Shown here piece by piece: positions 43,364 through 51,876 of a stretch of DNA of 64,000 bases (positions within the stretch are counted from its first letter, which is position 1; the number at the start of each line of letters is the position of its first letter). The translations under genes were made by a program, and so were the position numbers. The stretch is from Ferrimonas sp048263965 (lineage in GTDB: Bacteria; Pseudomonadota; Gammaproteobacteria; Enterobacterales; Shewanellaceae), in NCBI RefSeq assembly GCF_048263965.1, contig NZ_JBLXDO010000005.1, positions 114,037 through 178,036 of the forward strand, read 5' to 3'. The notes beneath the pieces were generated by a model that was given only the letters and a program-made list of their open reading frames with translations, did not search any database and was not told where the DNA came from.

Positions 43364-44457
43364 CCATTCATTTCCTTTTGACTTGTCATTATTTTCCTGC
43401 GCTCCGCCCTGGCTCGTTTTCTCGCCTTGGCGCGCAGGTCAACCACCACGGTGGATGAAATCTTATCGTGAATCCCCTGCCTGTTGGGATCCCAAAATAT
43501 CTGCAGAAAGCCCATCAACCCCGTGGTCAGGCCAGCGCCGTAGCCACCGTAACGGCCAAAGGCCTCCCACAGGCTCAGGGGAGTATTGTCCAACTGAATC
43601 ACCCGAATCGCCAGCAGCTTCTTTCCCAGAGTCTGACCATGGAACCAGGCGGTAAACACGGTAAAATAGACGGAGGCCCAACCCAGGCCAAGCCCGAGGT
43701 CCTCGATGATCCCTTTGACCACGCCGATGATGCTGAACCGCTCCGGCTCATCCTCCACCTCGGCCTGCTCCTTTTCCGCCTGCTTTTCCAACGCACTCCC
43801 CAGTGCATCAACCACCTCATCGGTCTTCGGTGGGGCATGCTCCAACGCAGGCAGGGCTTCTTCGGGCACCGCCTCGGTGGCCGCAGGGGGCTCAGTCCGG
43901 GTGTCGAGCCCCTCTTCGTCGTCACGCATGATATCCACGGCCACCTGCTGAGCCTGGGCTTCGGTCAGGCCATAGCGCTCCATCAGGTAATCGCTCATCT
44001 GCTGCTCGGTGGTGAATTCCTCTCCCATCACCTTAGCGGTGACATCGCCGACCACTCTGAGCACACAGCCCACATCCCCTTCGGCGCAGATGCCATCGAG
44101 CTCTACCGGCTGTTCCACCTCGACCCGGGAGTCTGGTGCCGGTGCCGAGGCATCCGGCCAGCCTTGAATGGTGGCGTTGATCATGGCGAACAGCAGCCAC
44201 AGGCCGAAACCGATGAAGATGCCGGTCTGCAGCTTACCCTTGATGCGATAGCCTCGAAGACGCACCCAGCCCACCGCCAGAACGATGGCCAGCAGCAGAT
44301 CGCCTGGCAGCTCGGCCAATATGGCCACCATCAGCAGATCGATGACGATGGCCAGCCCGCGTCGCCAGGGGGAGGCCAGGGGCCGGTTGAGCAGTTTGGG
44401 GGCGATATTGAAGGCGTAGGGAGTAATGATGGTGCGGGGGTCGGCGTGCTGACTCAC
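43360..44457 (-). CDS. RDD-family membrane protein with an acidic insert
   Basis: A 365-residue protein whose RDD membrane domain is split. The first part (SPWRRGLAIVIDLLMVAIL, about 30-120) and the last (GQTLGKKLLAIRVIQLDN to GIHDKISS, about 265-345) carry the Arg and Asp residues of the family. Between them lie about 150 residues, acidic and rich in Glu and Ala, with a short Cys-containing segment (CAEGDVGCV). Such inserts probably lie outside the membrane core. RDD proteins are poorly understood; some act as ion or solute transporters. It leads the operon with the cyclase. Confidence 0.8.
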   Translation of the reverse strand: MSQHADPRTIITPYAFNIAPKLLNRPLASPWRRGLAIVIDLLMVAILAELPGDLLLAIVLAVGWVRLRGYRIKGKLQTGIFIGFGLWLLFAMINATIQGWPDASAPAPDSRVEVEQPVELDGICAEGDVGCVLRVVGDVTAKVMGEEFTTEQQMSDYLMERYGLTEAQAQQVAVDIMRDDEEGLDTRTEPPAATEAVPEEALPALEHAPPKTDEVVDALGSALEKQAEKEQAEVEDEPERFSIIGVVKGIIEDLGLGLGWASVYFTVFTAWFHGQTLGKKLLAIRVIQLDNTPLSLWEAFGRYGGYGAGLTTGLMGFLQIFWDPNRQGIHDKISSTVVVDLRAKARKRARAERRKIMTSQKEMNG

Positions 44458-44674
44458 AACAATCCTTATCTACCTGAATTCCTATGGCGAGACGTTATCA
44501 CAAATAGATGGAAATCATCCATTTCCATCTCATATACACAAATATGGCATCCGTTATTCCATTCAGGAATATAGGATAACGAACCGTACCTTCCAGTCGC
44601 GCAAAACCCCGATATGCTGGCTACTATTACTGCTACCCCAGCAATATTGCGATCAAGCACGGAGCATCAACAGG

Positions 44675-45646
44675 ATGGCTAAAATTTTTGACGACAACTC
44701 TCTCTCCATCGGTCAAACCCCACTGGTTCGCCTGAACCGGGTCACCGACGGCAATGTTCTGGCCAAGATCGAGGCCCGCAACCCAAGCTTCAGCGTGAAG
44801 TGCCGTATCGGCGCCAGCATGATCTGGGACGCTGAAAAGCGCGGCGTACTCAATAAGGAGAGCGAGATCATTGAGCCGACTTCCGGTAACACCGGTATCG
44901 CTCTGGCTTTCGTGGCCGCCTCCCGTGGCTACAAACTGACCCTGACCATGCCCGACACCATGAGCCTGGAACGTCGCAAGCTGCTCAAGGCCCTGGGGGC
45001 CAATGTGGTGCTGACCGAAGGTGCCAAGGGTATGAAGGGCGCCGTCGCCAAGGCGGAAGAGATCCGCGACAGCGATCCTGAGCGCTACGTGCTGCTGCAG
45101 CAGTTCGACAACCCCGCCAACCCGGCGATCCACGAGCAGACCACAGGTCCGGAGATCTGGGAAGACACCGACGGTGAAGTGGACGTATTCGTTGCTGGCG
45201 TGGGCACCGGCGGTACCATCACCGGCACCAGCCGCTACCTGAAGCTGAACAAGGGCAAACAGGTTCTGAGTGTGGCCGTTGAGCCCGAAGACTCGCCGGT
45301 GATTGCCCAGGCCAAGGCGGGCGAAGAGCTCAAGCCCGGCCCTCACAAGATTCAGGGCATCGGTGCCGGCTTCATCCCGGGCAACCTGGACCTGGAGATG
45401 GTGGACAAGGTGATCAGCGTGTCCAACGACGACGCCATCGCCATGGCCCGCCGCCTGATGGAAGAAGAGGGGATCCTCGCCGGCATCAGCTCCGGAGCCG
45501 CCGTGGTAGCCGTCAACAAGCTGCTGGAGGAACAGCCTGAGCTGAAAGAGAAAACCATCGTGGTTATCCTGCCCTCCTCTGCCGAACGCTACCTCTCCTC
45601 TGCTCTTTTTGCAGGTGTGTTCACAGAAGCTGAAACCCAGCAATAA
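44675..45646 (+). CDS. cysK: Cysteine synthase A (O-acetylserine sulphhydrylase)
   Basis: A 323-residue PLP enzyme joining O-acetylserine and sulphide to make cysteine. The PLP Lys lies in FSVKCRIGAS (family NPSFSVKxRI), the substrate loop is PTSGNTGIALAF, and the phosphate-binding GTGGTITGTSRYL is present. The length is standard. It has its own terminator and is separated from cysZ by several genes. Control by CysB is likely but no site was located. Confidence 0.95.
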   Translation: MAKIFDDNSLSIGQTPLVRLNRVTDGNVLAKIEARNPSFSVKCRIGASMIWDAEKRGVLNKESEIIEPTSGNTGIALAFVAASRGYKLTLTMPDTMSLERRKLLKALGANVVLTEGAKGMKGAVAKAEEIRDSDPERYVLLQQFDNPANPAIHEQTTGPEIWEDTDGEVDVFVAGVGTGGTITGTSRYLKLNKGKQVLSVAVEPEDSPVIAQAKAGEELKPGPHKIQGIGAGFIPGNLDLEMVDKVISVSNDDAIAMARRLMEEEGILAGISSGAAVVAVNKLLEEQPELKEKTIVVILPSSAERYLSSALFAGVFTEAETQQ

Positions 45647-45663
45647 AGATTCGATCGCAATTC

Positions 45664-45693
45664 AAAAAGGCGGCCCCCGGGCCGCCTTTTTTT
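45664..45693 (+). terminator. Rho-independent terminator after cysK
   Basis: AAAAAGGCGGCCC, two-base loop, GGGCCGCCTTTTTTT, a very strong stem. Confidence 0.88.
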
Positions 45694-45806
45694 GGTATTG
45701 TTAGCGCCACGTTGCGCTGAACCCCATTATCGCAACCTACGGACAAGGAAGGCCGTGGCACCCCCATGGCTAAAGAAACAACGCCTTAAGCTTGTGGAAG
45801 TAAGCT

Positions 45807-47309
45807 ATGTTAAACACTTTACGCCGCCTCACCATCTCCCTGCGATTGTTGCTGCTGCTCGCCATGGCAGGCAGTGCCACCCTGGCCTACACCTGGTTCA
45901 GCCTCTCCCAGCAAAAGAGCGAACTCCATCAGGCCGCCGAACACTCGATCCAGCAGATGGGCCAGGCACTGAGCTCCTTGGCTTCCGGGCAGAGCGACTG
46001 GAACCAGGCACTCTCTTTGCCCCAGGAACTGAACCTGATCGCCCTCGATGACGGCGCCCTGATTCGCAGCGACAGTGAATTGAATCGTTTGCTGCCCTCC
46101 GCCAACAGCCTGGCCACGATGGCCGACGGCTCTCTGCATACCCTGGAGCGCTCCGGAGTCACCCTGTGGCTCTACCCCATAGACAGCCGGTTTTTGTTGA
46201 TTGGAGACTCCCGCCGGGTCGATGCCCAGATGGCCGAGGTGATGTGGGACTATGCCATCTTCCTTACCCTGCTGGCCGGCCCGGTAATGGGGATCTTCCT
46301 GCTGTTGAACCAGTCGATCACCGCACCGCTGAAACAGGCGATCCTCACCATGGAGGAGATCGCCCGGGGTGACGGCGACCTGACCCAGAGGCTGGACGAC
46401 AAGGGCCGGGATGAAGTGGCCCGTTTCTCCACCAGCTTCAACGAGTTTACCGCCAAGATTGCCGACCTCATCAAGGTGGTCAACAAGGATGTGTCCGATC
46501 TAAGTGCCAGCGCCCAGCAACTTGATACCACGGTGGCCCAATCCAACCAGACCGCCGGTGCCATGAATCAGGAAGCCCACTCGGTGGCCTCAGCGGTGAC
46601 ACAAATGCTGGCCGCCACCGAAGAGGTGGCAGGCAATACCGCCCAGGCCTCGGAAACCGCCGCCCAGACCCAGCAACAGGTCGGCGTGTGCCGGGATGCC
46701 ATGCAGCAAAACCGACACCTGCTTCAGGAGGTCGCCGAAGGTATAGGTCAGACCGGTAACACCGCCGACACCCTGGCCCGGGACTCCGCCCAGATCGGCG
46801 GCATACTGGACACCATCCGCGGCATCGCCGATCAGACCAACCTGCTGGCCCTCAATGCCGCCATTGAGGCGGCCCGCGCCGGAGAACATGGCCGAGGCTT
46901 TGCGGTGGTGGCCGACGAGGTTCGCGCCCTGGCCAGCCGTACCCAGAGCTCCACCGATGAGATTGCCGCCATCATTGACAGCATCCAGTCCGGTGTGGCC
47001 CAGGTGACCGATTCGGCCAGCTCTGCCCAGGAGCAGTTTCAACACCTGACCAGCCAGACCGACGAAGCGGGTGACACCCTCAACCAGGTGCTGGACAGAA
47101 TAGCCACCATAGGCGACATGAATATGCAGATCGCCGCGGCCACCCGTCAGCAAAGTCAGGTGACCAGCGAAATCAATCAAAACATCAATAACATTGCCGA
47201 ACTTGCCGAGGCCTCCGTCAAAGCCAACGAGAGCAATGCCAACGCCAGCCAGTCGGTACAGGGGGTCACCGACGAACTGTCCCTACAGCTGAGACAGTTC
47301 AAAGTGTAA
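45807..47309 (+). CDS. Methyl-accepting chemotaxis protein 1
   Basis: A 500-residue receptor: one N-terminal membrane helix (about 12-32), a periplasmic sensor of roughly 120 residues, a second helix (about 155-175), a HAMP domain (MEEIARGDGDLTQRLDDKG) and the cytoplasmic signalling domain with the hairpin tip AALEAARAGE-type sequence (ALNAAIEAARAGEHGRGF, VVADEVRALA). No CheR-tether pentapeptide is at the end. It would signal to CheA/CheW in response to an unknown ligand. It is the upstream member of a tandem pair whose sensors differ and whose 3' ends are nearly identical. Confidence 0.92.
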   Translation: MLNTLRRLTISLRLLLLLAMAGSATLAYTWFSLSQQKSELHQAAEHSIQQMGQALSSLASGQSDWNQALSLPQELNLIALDDGALIRSDSELNRLLPSANSLATMADGSLHTLERSGVTLWLYPIDSRFLLIGDSRRVDAQMAEVMWDYAIFLTLLAGPVMGIFLLLNQSITAPLKQAILTMEEIARGDGDLTQRLDDKGRDEVARFSTSFNEFTAKIADLIKVVNKDVSDLSASAQQLDTTVAQSNQTAGAMNQEAHSVASAVTQMLAATEEVAGNTAQASETAAQTQQQVGVCRDAMQQNRHLLQEVAEGIGQTGNTADTLARDSAQIGGILDTIRGIADQTNLLALNAAIEAARAGEHGRGFAVVADEVRALASRTQSSTDEIAAIIDSIQSGVAQVTDSASSAQEQFQHLTSQTDEAGDTLNQVLDRIATIGDMNMQIAAATRQQSQVTSEINQNINNIAELAEASVKANESNANASQSVQGVTDELSLQLRQFKV

Positions 47310-47315
47310 CCTTCA

Positions 47316-47341
47316 GGGCGGGGACATCACCCCGCCCTTTT
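47316..47341 (+). terminator. Rho-independent terminator between the chemoreceptor genes
   Basis: GGGCGGGG, loop ACATCA, CCCCGCCC, then TTTT. The second receptor gene must have its own promoter. Confidence 0.82.
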
Positions 47342-47535
47342 CTCCCCACAAATTCCCATCAAAACCGGCTGTGCTCCACGACGAATATTCGAAAGTTGTA
47401 ATTTAGGCATTTCTTAAATTTGCCGGGTCAGCCACAAAGCCAGCAATTGGCCAATCTGGTCAGATGACCGGGGCTAGCTCCCCCATGTATACAAGCTAGT
47501 AGAAGGTAAAATAATTAATAATCAGGAAGATATAC

Positions 47536-49074
47536 ATGCTTTCACTTCTGCGCCGCCTTTCGGTGTCCCTGCGCTTATTGCTGCTTCTCTGCCTCACGGG
47601 TTTAGCCACACTGCTGTACACCTGGTTCGGATTGAGCCAACAGTACGACCAACTGCTTATGGATGCCGAGACCCGGACCCGCCAACTGGGCCAGGCGGTC
47701 GCTTCCTTAAAGCTGGAAGATAGCCAGACCCTCATCCAGGACCTGGAGCTGGGTGACAACATCAATCTGATCAAACTGAATGCCAATGGCGAACTGATCT
47801 ATCAACGCACCGTGGACGATGATCTGACCCGGCTGGCTCGCTCCGTTGAGGGCAAGCAGGCGTTCAAAGTATTGGCCCGCCAGCAGGGCAGCCTGAGCGT
47901 CGAGGTCAAAGGCATGCAGTTCTGGCTGTATGGATTCAAACGCAATGACGTCACCTTTGTTCTGATGAGTGATGCCCATCAGGTAGAAGGGCTGATGACC
48001 CAGGTGCTGGTAAGCTATGGCCTGTTCCTGACCCTGCTGTCACTTCCCCTGCTCACCATGTTCGTGATGATCAATCTCTCCATTACCCGGCCCCTGCGAA
48101 AGGCAACCACCACCATGGAGGAGATCGCTCGGGGAGACGGCGACCTGACCCTGAGACTGGATGACAAAGGCCAGGATGAGGTGTCGCTGTTTTCCAGGGG
48201 GTTTAACGAATTCACCGACAAGATCGGCACCCTGATTCGCATCGTGGGCCGTGACATCCAGGGCCTGACCGCTAGCTCTGTTCAATTGGATGCCACAGTC
48301 ACCCAATCCAACCAGACTGCCAGCGCCATGAACCAGGAGGCCCAATCGGTGGCCTCGGCGGTGACAGAGATGCTATCCGCCACCGAAGAGATTGCCGGAA
48401 ATACCGCCCTGGCCTCCGAAACCGCCTCTCAGACCCAGCAACAGGTCGGTGTATGCCGGGATGCCATGCAACAGAACCGCCACCTGCTTCAGGAGGTGGC
48501 CGAAGGCCTGGGACAGACCGGCACCACCGCCGACACCCTGGCCCGGGACTCCGCCCAGATCGGCAGCATACTGGACACCATCCGCGGCATTGCCGAACAG
48601 ACCAACCTGTTGGCCCTCAATGCCGCCATCGAAGCGGCCCGCGCCGGCGATCAGGGCCGAGGTTTTGCGGTGGTGGCCGACGAGGTTCGCGCTCTGGCCA
48701 GTCGCACCCAGAACTCCACCGACGAGATCGCCGCCATCATAGACAGCATCCAGTCCGGCGTGTCCCAGGTCACAAATTCGGCAAACTCTGCCCAGACCCA
48801 GTTTGGTCGCCTGTCAAACCAGACCAATGAGGCAGGAGAGACCCTCAATCAGGTGCTGGACAGGATCGCCACCATAGTCGATATGAACATGCAGATTGCC
48901 GCCGCCACCCGCCAGCAAAGCCAGGTGACCAACGAAATCAATCAAAACATCAACAACATCGCCGAACTTGCCGAGGCCTCCGTCAAAGCCAACGAGAGCA
49001 ATGCCAACGCCAGCCAGTCGGTACAGGGGGTCACCGACGAGCTGTCGCACCAACTGCAACAGTTCAAAGTGTGA
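47536..49074 (+). CDS. Methyl-accepting chemotaxis protein 2
   Basis: A 512-residue paralogue of the upstream receptor with the same plan: membrane helix, periplasmic sensor, second helix, HAMP (MEEIARGDGDLTLRLDDKG) and signalling domain with ALNAAIEAARAGDQGRGF. The sensor region differs clearly in sequence (for example LMDAETRTRQLGQAVASLKL against the upstream gene), whereas the last 250 codons are almost the same, including 80 identical bases. Ligand specificity has probably split while the signalling part is kept uniform. The start is near a GAAGA ribosome site. Confidence 0.92.
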   Translation: MLSLLRRLSVSLRLLLLLCLTGLATLLYTWFGLSQQYDQLLMDAETRTRQLGQAVASLKLEDSQTLIQDLELGDNINLIKLNANGELIYQRTVDDDLTRLARSVEGKQAFKVLARQQGSLSVEVKGMQFWLYGFKRNDVTFVLMSDAHQVEGLMTQVLVSYGLFLTLLSLPLLTMFVMINLSITRPLRKATTTMEEIARGDGDLTLRLDDKGQDEVSLFSRGFNEFTDKIGTLIRIVGRDIQGLTASSVQLDATVTQSNQTASAMNQEAQSVASAVTEMLSATEEIAGNTALASETASQTQQQVGVCRDAMQQNRHLLQEVAEGLGQTGTTADTLARDSAQIGSILDTIRGIAEQTNLLALNAAIEAARAGDQGRGFAVVADEVRALASRTQNSTDEIAAIIDSIQSGVSQVTNSANSAQTQFGRLSNQTNEAGETLNQVLDRIATIVDMNMQIAAATRQQSQVTNEINQNINNIAELAEASVKANESNANASQSVQGVTDELSHQLQQFKV

Positions 49075-49091
49075 CCTGTTTGAAATCACCC

Positions 49092-49111
49092 AGGGGGCAA
49101 TATTGCCCCCT
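49092..49111. terminator. Perfect palindromic hairpin after the second chemoreceptor gene
   Basis: AGGGGGCAAT directly followed by its reverse complement, ATTGCCCCCT. The following bases are only moderately T-rich, so termination strength is uncertain. Confidence 0.5.
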
Positions 49112-49191
49112 CTCACTTCGCTTGTGGATTTGTTGATTCCTGTTACCCAGAACAGTATGCTGAGGCCGTCTCACCAGCTTCAAGGCAGATC

Positions 49192-49449
49192 ATGTATCGT
49201 CAGTCTGTAACCATTGCCGCCAAACAAGGCATCCACACCCGTCCCGCCGCCCTGCTGGTTCAGCAGGCAAAACAGTATCCCTGTGACATCGTCGTGTATT
49301 GCAATGGAAAGCAGGCCAGTGCCAAGAGCCTCTACCGACTCCAGACCCTGAGTCTGGCCCACGGTACCGAAATCGAAGTCAGCGCCAGTGGTGATCAGGC
49401 AGAACAGGCCGTCGACAGCCTATGCCGATTTATCGCCAACATGGACTAG
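49192..49449 (+). CDS. ptsH: Phosphocarrier protein HPr
   Basis: An 85-residue PTS protein that passes phosphate from Enzyme I to sugar-specific components. The phosphorylated His15 is in QGIHTRPAA and the Ser46 region in ASAKSLYRL, as in E. coli. The rest is more divergent than usual, including two Cys. It leads ptsH-ptsI-crr; ptsI starts 23 bases after its stop. Confidence 0.93.
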   Translation: MYRQSVTIAAKQGIHTRPAALLVQQAKQYPCDIVVYCNGKQASAKSLYRLQTLSLAHGTEIEVSASGDQAEQAVDSLCRFIANMD

Positions 49450-49472
49450 AGAATAGAGAGGGAGGACACGGA

Positions 49473-51164
49473 GTGTCACACACCTTTGTCGCCCAGGTCC
49501 TCTCCGCAGGACTGGTCCGGGGAGCGCTGTATCGCTGCCACCGCCGCATCAATCCGGTGGATCACTCCAAGATTGGCTATCAGCAGATCCCGGCGGAGCT
49601 GAGTCACATCGATCAGGCGCTGGGCGCCGAGCTCGACGCCCTGAACGCCCTGCAGACCCAGGCGCTGTCCGAAACCGAACGGGAACTGGTTGAGGCAGAC
49701 AGATTGATGCTCCAGGATGAGGAGCTCAAGCGGGATCTTCACCAGCATGTCACCCTGCACCATTGCAGTGCCGCCAGTGCATTTGAGCGGGTTCTCACCC
49801 CCATGGTGGACGAGATCTCCGGCATCGAAGACCCCAACCTGCAGAAACGCGCCGCCGAACTGCAGCAACTGAAGCAGCGCCTGACCCAGCACGCCCTGGG
49901 CCACCGCTGCCCGCTGCCGAAGAGTCTCTCTGCCAAACACATTCTGGTGGTGGATTACCTCTCTCCTGCCGAGTTTCTGCGTTACCCCGACATCAGCGGT
50001 CTGGTGGTCAGCCAGGCCACCTACCAGGATCACCTGGCGATCCTGGCCCGCGGCATGCAGGTTCCCCTGCTGGTGCTCTCCCCCGATGAGCTGGCTCCCC
50101 TGCCCCACGGCGCCGACATCCTGCTGGATGGCGAACAGGCCACGGTCACCGTGACCCCCTCCAGGGTACAGTCGGAAGCCTTCGACGCCCGGATGGCCAA
50201 TTATCTGGAGCGCCTGCAACAGATTGAGCACGACGCCCAGTCTCCGGCACTGACCGCCGACGGTCACGAGATCACCATCGCCGCCAACGTCGCCACCCTG
50301 GCGGAGCTGCCCCAGGTGGAGCGTTACGGCTGTCAGGAGATCGGCCTGCTTCGCACCGAACTGCTGTTTATGGACAGGCTCAGTCTGCCCAACGCCGATG
50401 AGCAGTATCAGGCCTACCGCACCATTGCCGACGCCATCTCCCCCCACCCGGTCACCATCCGCCTGTTCGACTTTGGCGCCGACAAGGTGATGGAGGAGGA
50501 GAACCTGGAGGAGACCAACCCGGCCCTGGGGCACCGTGGCGTGCGCCTGGGCCTGGAGCGCCCCCACCTGCTGCTGCCTCAGCTCAGGGCCATCGCCCGC
50601 TTGAGTCAGAGTCATAAGGTAAAAATGCTGGTTCCCATGGTCAATCAGGTCGAGGAGCTGGAGATGCTGGCCAACCTCTACGATGAGGCCACCGCCGACC
50701 TGCCAACTGAGCAGAAGCGAAAGAAACCGGAGCTGGGGGTGATGATTGAAACCCCGGCATCGGTGATGAACATCGACGCCCTGGCCAGCCGGCTGGATTT
50801 TATCTCCATCGGAACCAACGATCTGACCCAGTATCTGTACGCGGCCGATCGGAACGACCCCACCATGTCCAAGCTCTACACCCCGGTGTCACCGGCGATG
50901 ATTCGAGCCCTGGCCTGGGTGTGCTCACGGGCACAGGCAAACGGATTAAAAATCACCCTCTGTGGAGAAATGGCCTCAGATATTAAGGCGTTACCTCTCC
51001 TGGTCGCCCTGGGAATTGATGGCCTCTCCATGGTTCCCACCCAGAGACCCGCCATCAAGGGCGCGCTGTCGACACTCAGTCTCAGTCGCTGTCAGAAGGT
51101 GTTGGAACGTGCGCTGAGAAGTCAAACCACAAGGGAATTAACATCTATACTTAACTCGCTGTGA
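49473..51164 (+). CDS. ptsI: PTS Enzyme I with a divergent phospho-histidine motif
   Basis: A 563-residue PEP-protein phosphotransferase starting at a GTG after GGAGG. The phospho-His is kept as His187 in YQDHLAILAR, the same position as E. coli His189, but the surrounding consensus GGRTSHTSIMAR is largely lost. The N-terminal HPr-binding part is also divergent. The C-terminal PEP domain is well kept: GLLRTELLFMDR, MIETPASV and the Cys in TLCGEMASD. Gene order with ptsH and crr argues that it is the working Enzyme I of this set, but a specialised Enzyme I is possible if another copy exists. Confidence 0.88.
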   Translation: MSHTFVAQVLSAGLVRGALYRCHRRINPVDHSKIGYQQIPAELSHIDQALGAELDALNALQTQALSETERELVEADRLMLQDEELKRDLHQHVTLHHCSAASAFERVLTPMVDEISGIEDPNLQKRAAELQQLKQRLTQHALGHRCPLPKSLSAKHILVVDYLSPAEFLRYPDISGLVVSQATYQDHLAILARGMQVPLLVLSPDELAPLPHGADILLDGEQATVTVTPSRVQSEAFDARMANYLERLQQIEHDAQSPALTADGHEITIAANVATLAELPQVERYGCQEIGLLRTELLFMDRLSLPNADEQYQAYRTIADAISPHPVTIRLFDFGADKVMEEENLEETNPALGHRGVRLGLERPHLLLPQLRAIARLSQSHKVKMLVPMVNQVEELEMLANLYDEATADLPTEQKRKKPELGVMIETPASVMNIDALASRLDFISIGTNDLTQYLYAADRNDPTMSKLYTPVSPAMIRALAWVCSRAQANGLKITLCGEMASDIKALPLLVALGIDGLSMVPTQRPAIKGALSTLSLSRCQKVLERALRSQTTRELTSILNSL

Positions 51165-51222
51165 TTCATAGCAAAAATTAGATAAGATCAACAATAACAG
51201 GGATAAAGGAAAAGAGGTGCGC

Positions 51223-51729
51223 ATGGGATTTTTCAGCCGCATGCAACGTATGATGAAAAATACTCCCCCCACCGGCGGGATCACCGTGGTGGCTCCGGTC
51301 TCCGGAGAAGTGGTGGAGATTGAAAAGGTGCCGGACGTGGTGTTCTCGCGGAAGATCATCGGTGACGGCATCGCCATCGACCCCAGCGGCGACACCGTTT
51401 ATGCCCCCATTGACGGCACCATTGGCAAGATATTCGAGTCCAACCACGCCTTCAGCATCGAATCCAACCTTGGGTTGGAGCTGTTCGTGCACTTTGGCAT
51501 CGACACCGTCGAACTCAGGGGCAATGGTTTCGAACGTATCGCTCAGGAGGGACAAAAGGTCAAAGCCGGCGATCCCATCCTGAAGTTTGACCTGGACTAC
51601 CTGAAAGAGCACGCCAAGAGCGTTCTGACGCCCCTGGTCATCGCCAACATGGAGGACGTGAAGGAGCTCTCCAAAGCCGATGGCGAAGCGGTTGGCGGCC
51701 AGACTCCCGCCCTGCAAGTCTTCCTTTAG
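51223..51729 (+). CDS. crr: PTS glucose-specific EIIA component (Crr)
   Basis: A 168-residue EIIA-Glc. Both active His residues are in family motifs: IGKIFESNHAFSIES (first His) and LELFVHFGIDTVEL (phosphorylated His). It carries phosphate to EIIB and regulates adenylate cyclase and permeases in related bacteria. Unlike ptsI next to it, it is highly conserved. I use the ATG after GAGGTG; a GTG lies two codons before. No sugar-specific EIIBC gene is in the window. Confidence 0.94.
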   Translation: MGFFSRMQRMMKNTPPTGGITVVAPVSGEVVEIEKVPDVVFSRKIIGDGIAIDPSGDTVYAPIDGTIGKIFESNHAFSIESNLGLELFVHFGIDTVELRGNGFERIAQEGQKVKAGDPILKFDLDYLKEHAKSVLTPLVIANMEDVKELSKADGEAVGGQTPALQVFL

Positions 51730-51751
51730 ATCCCGATAACCTGTTTTCTTG

Positions 51752-51776
51752 AAAAGACCGCGCTGCGGTCTTTTTT
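51752..51776 (+). terminator. Rho-independent terminator after crr
   Basis: AAAAGACCGC, loop GCT, GCGGTCTTTT within six T. It ends the ptsH-ptsI-crr unit. Confidence 0.88.
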
Positions 51777-51876
51777 CATTCATGTTAGTGACATAGAGCT
51801 TTAACCTCAGCGACACAATCCACCGATAACCTGCTTCCGCTTACGTATCCAAGCATCACAACTACAGGAAGCAGTT

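Noticed and set aside
51777..51876. Possible PhoB box before the phosphatase pair
   Set aside because: No two CTGTCAT-like repeats at proper spacing were found; only weak fragments.
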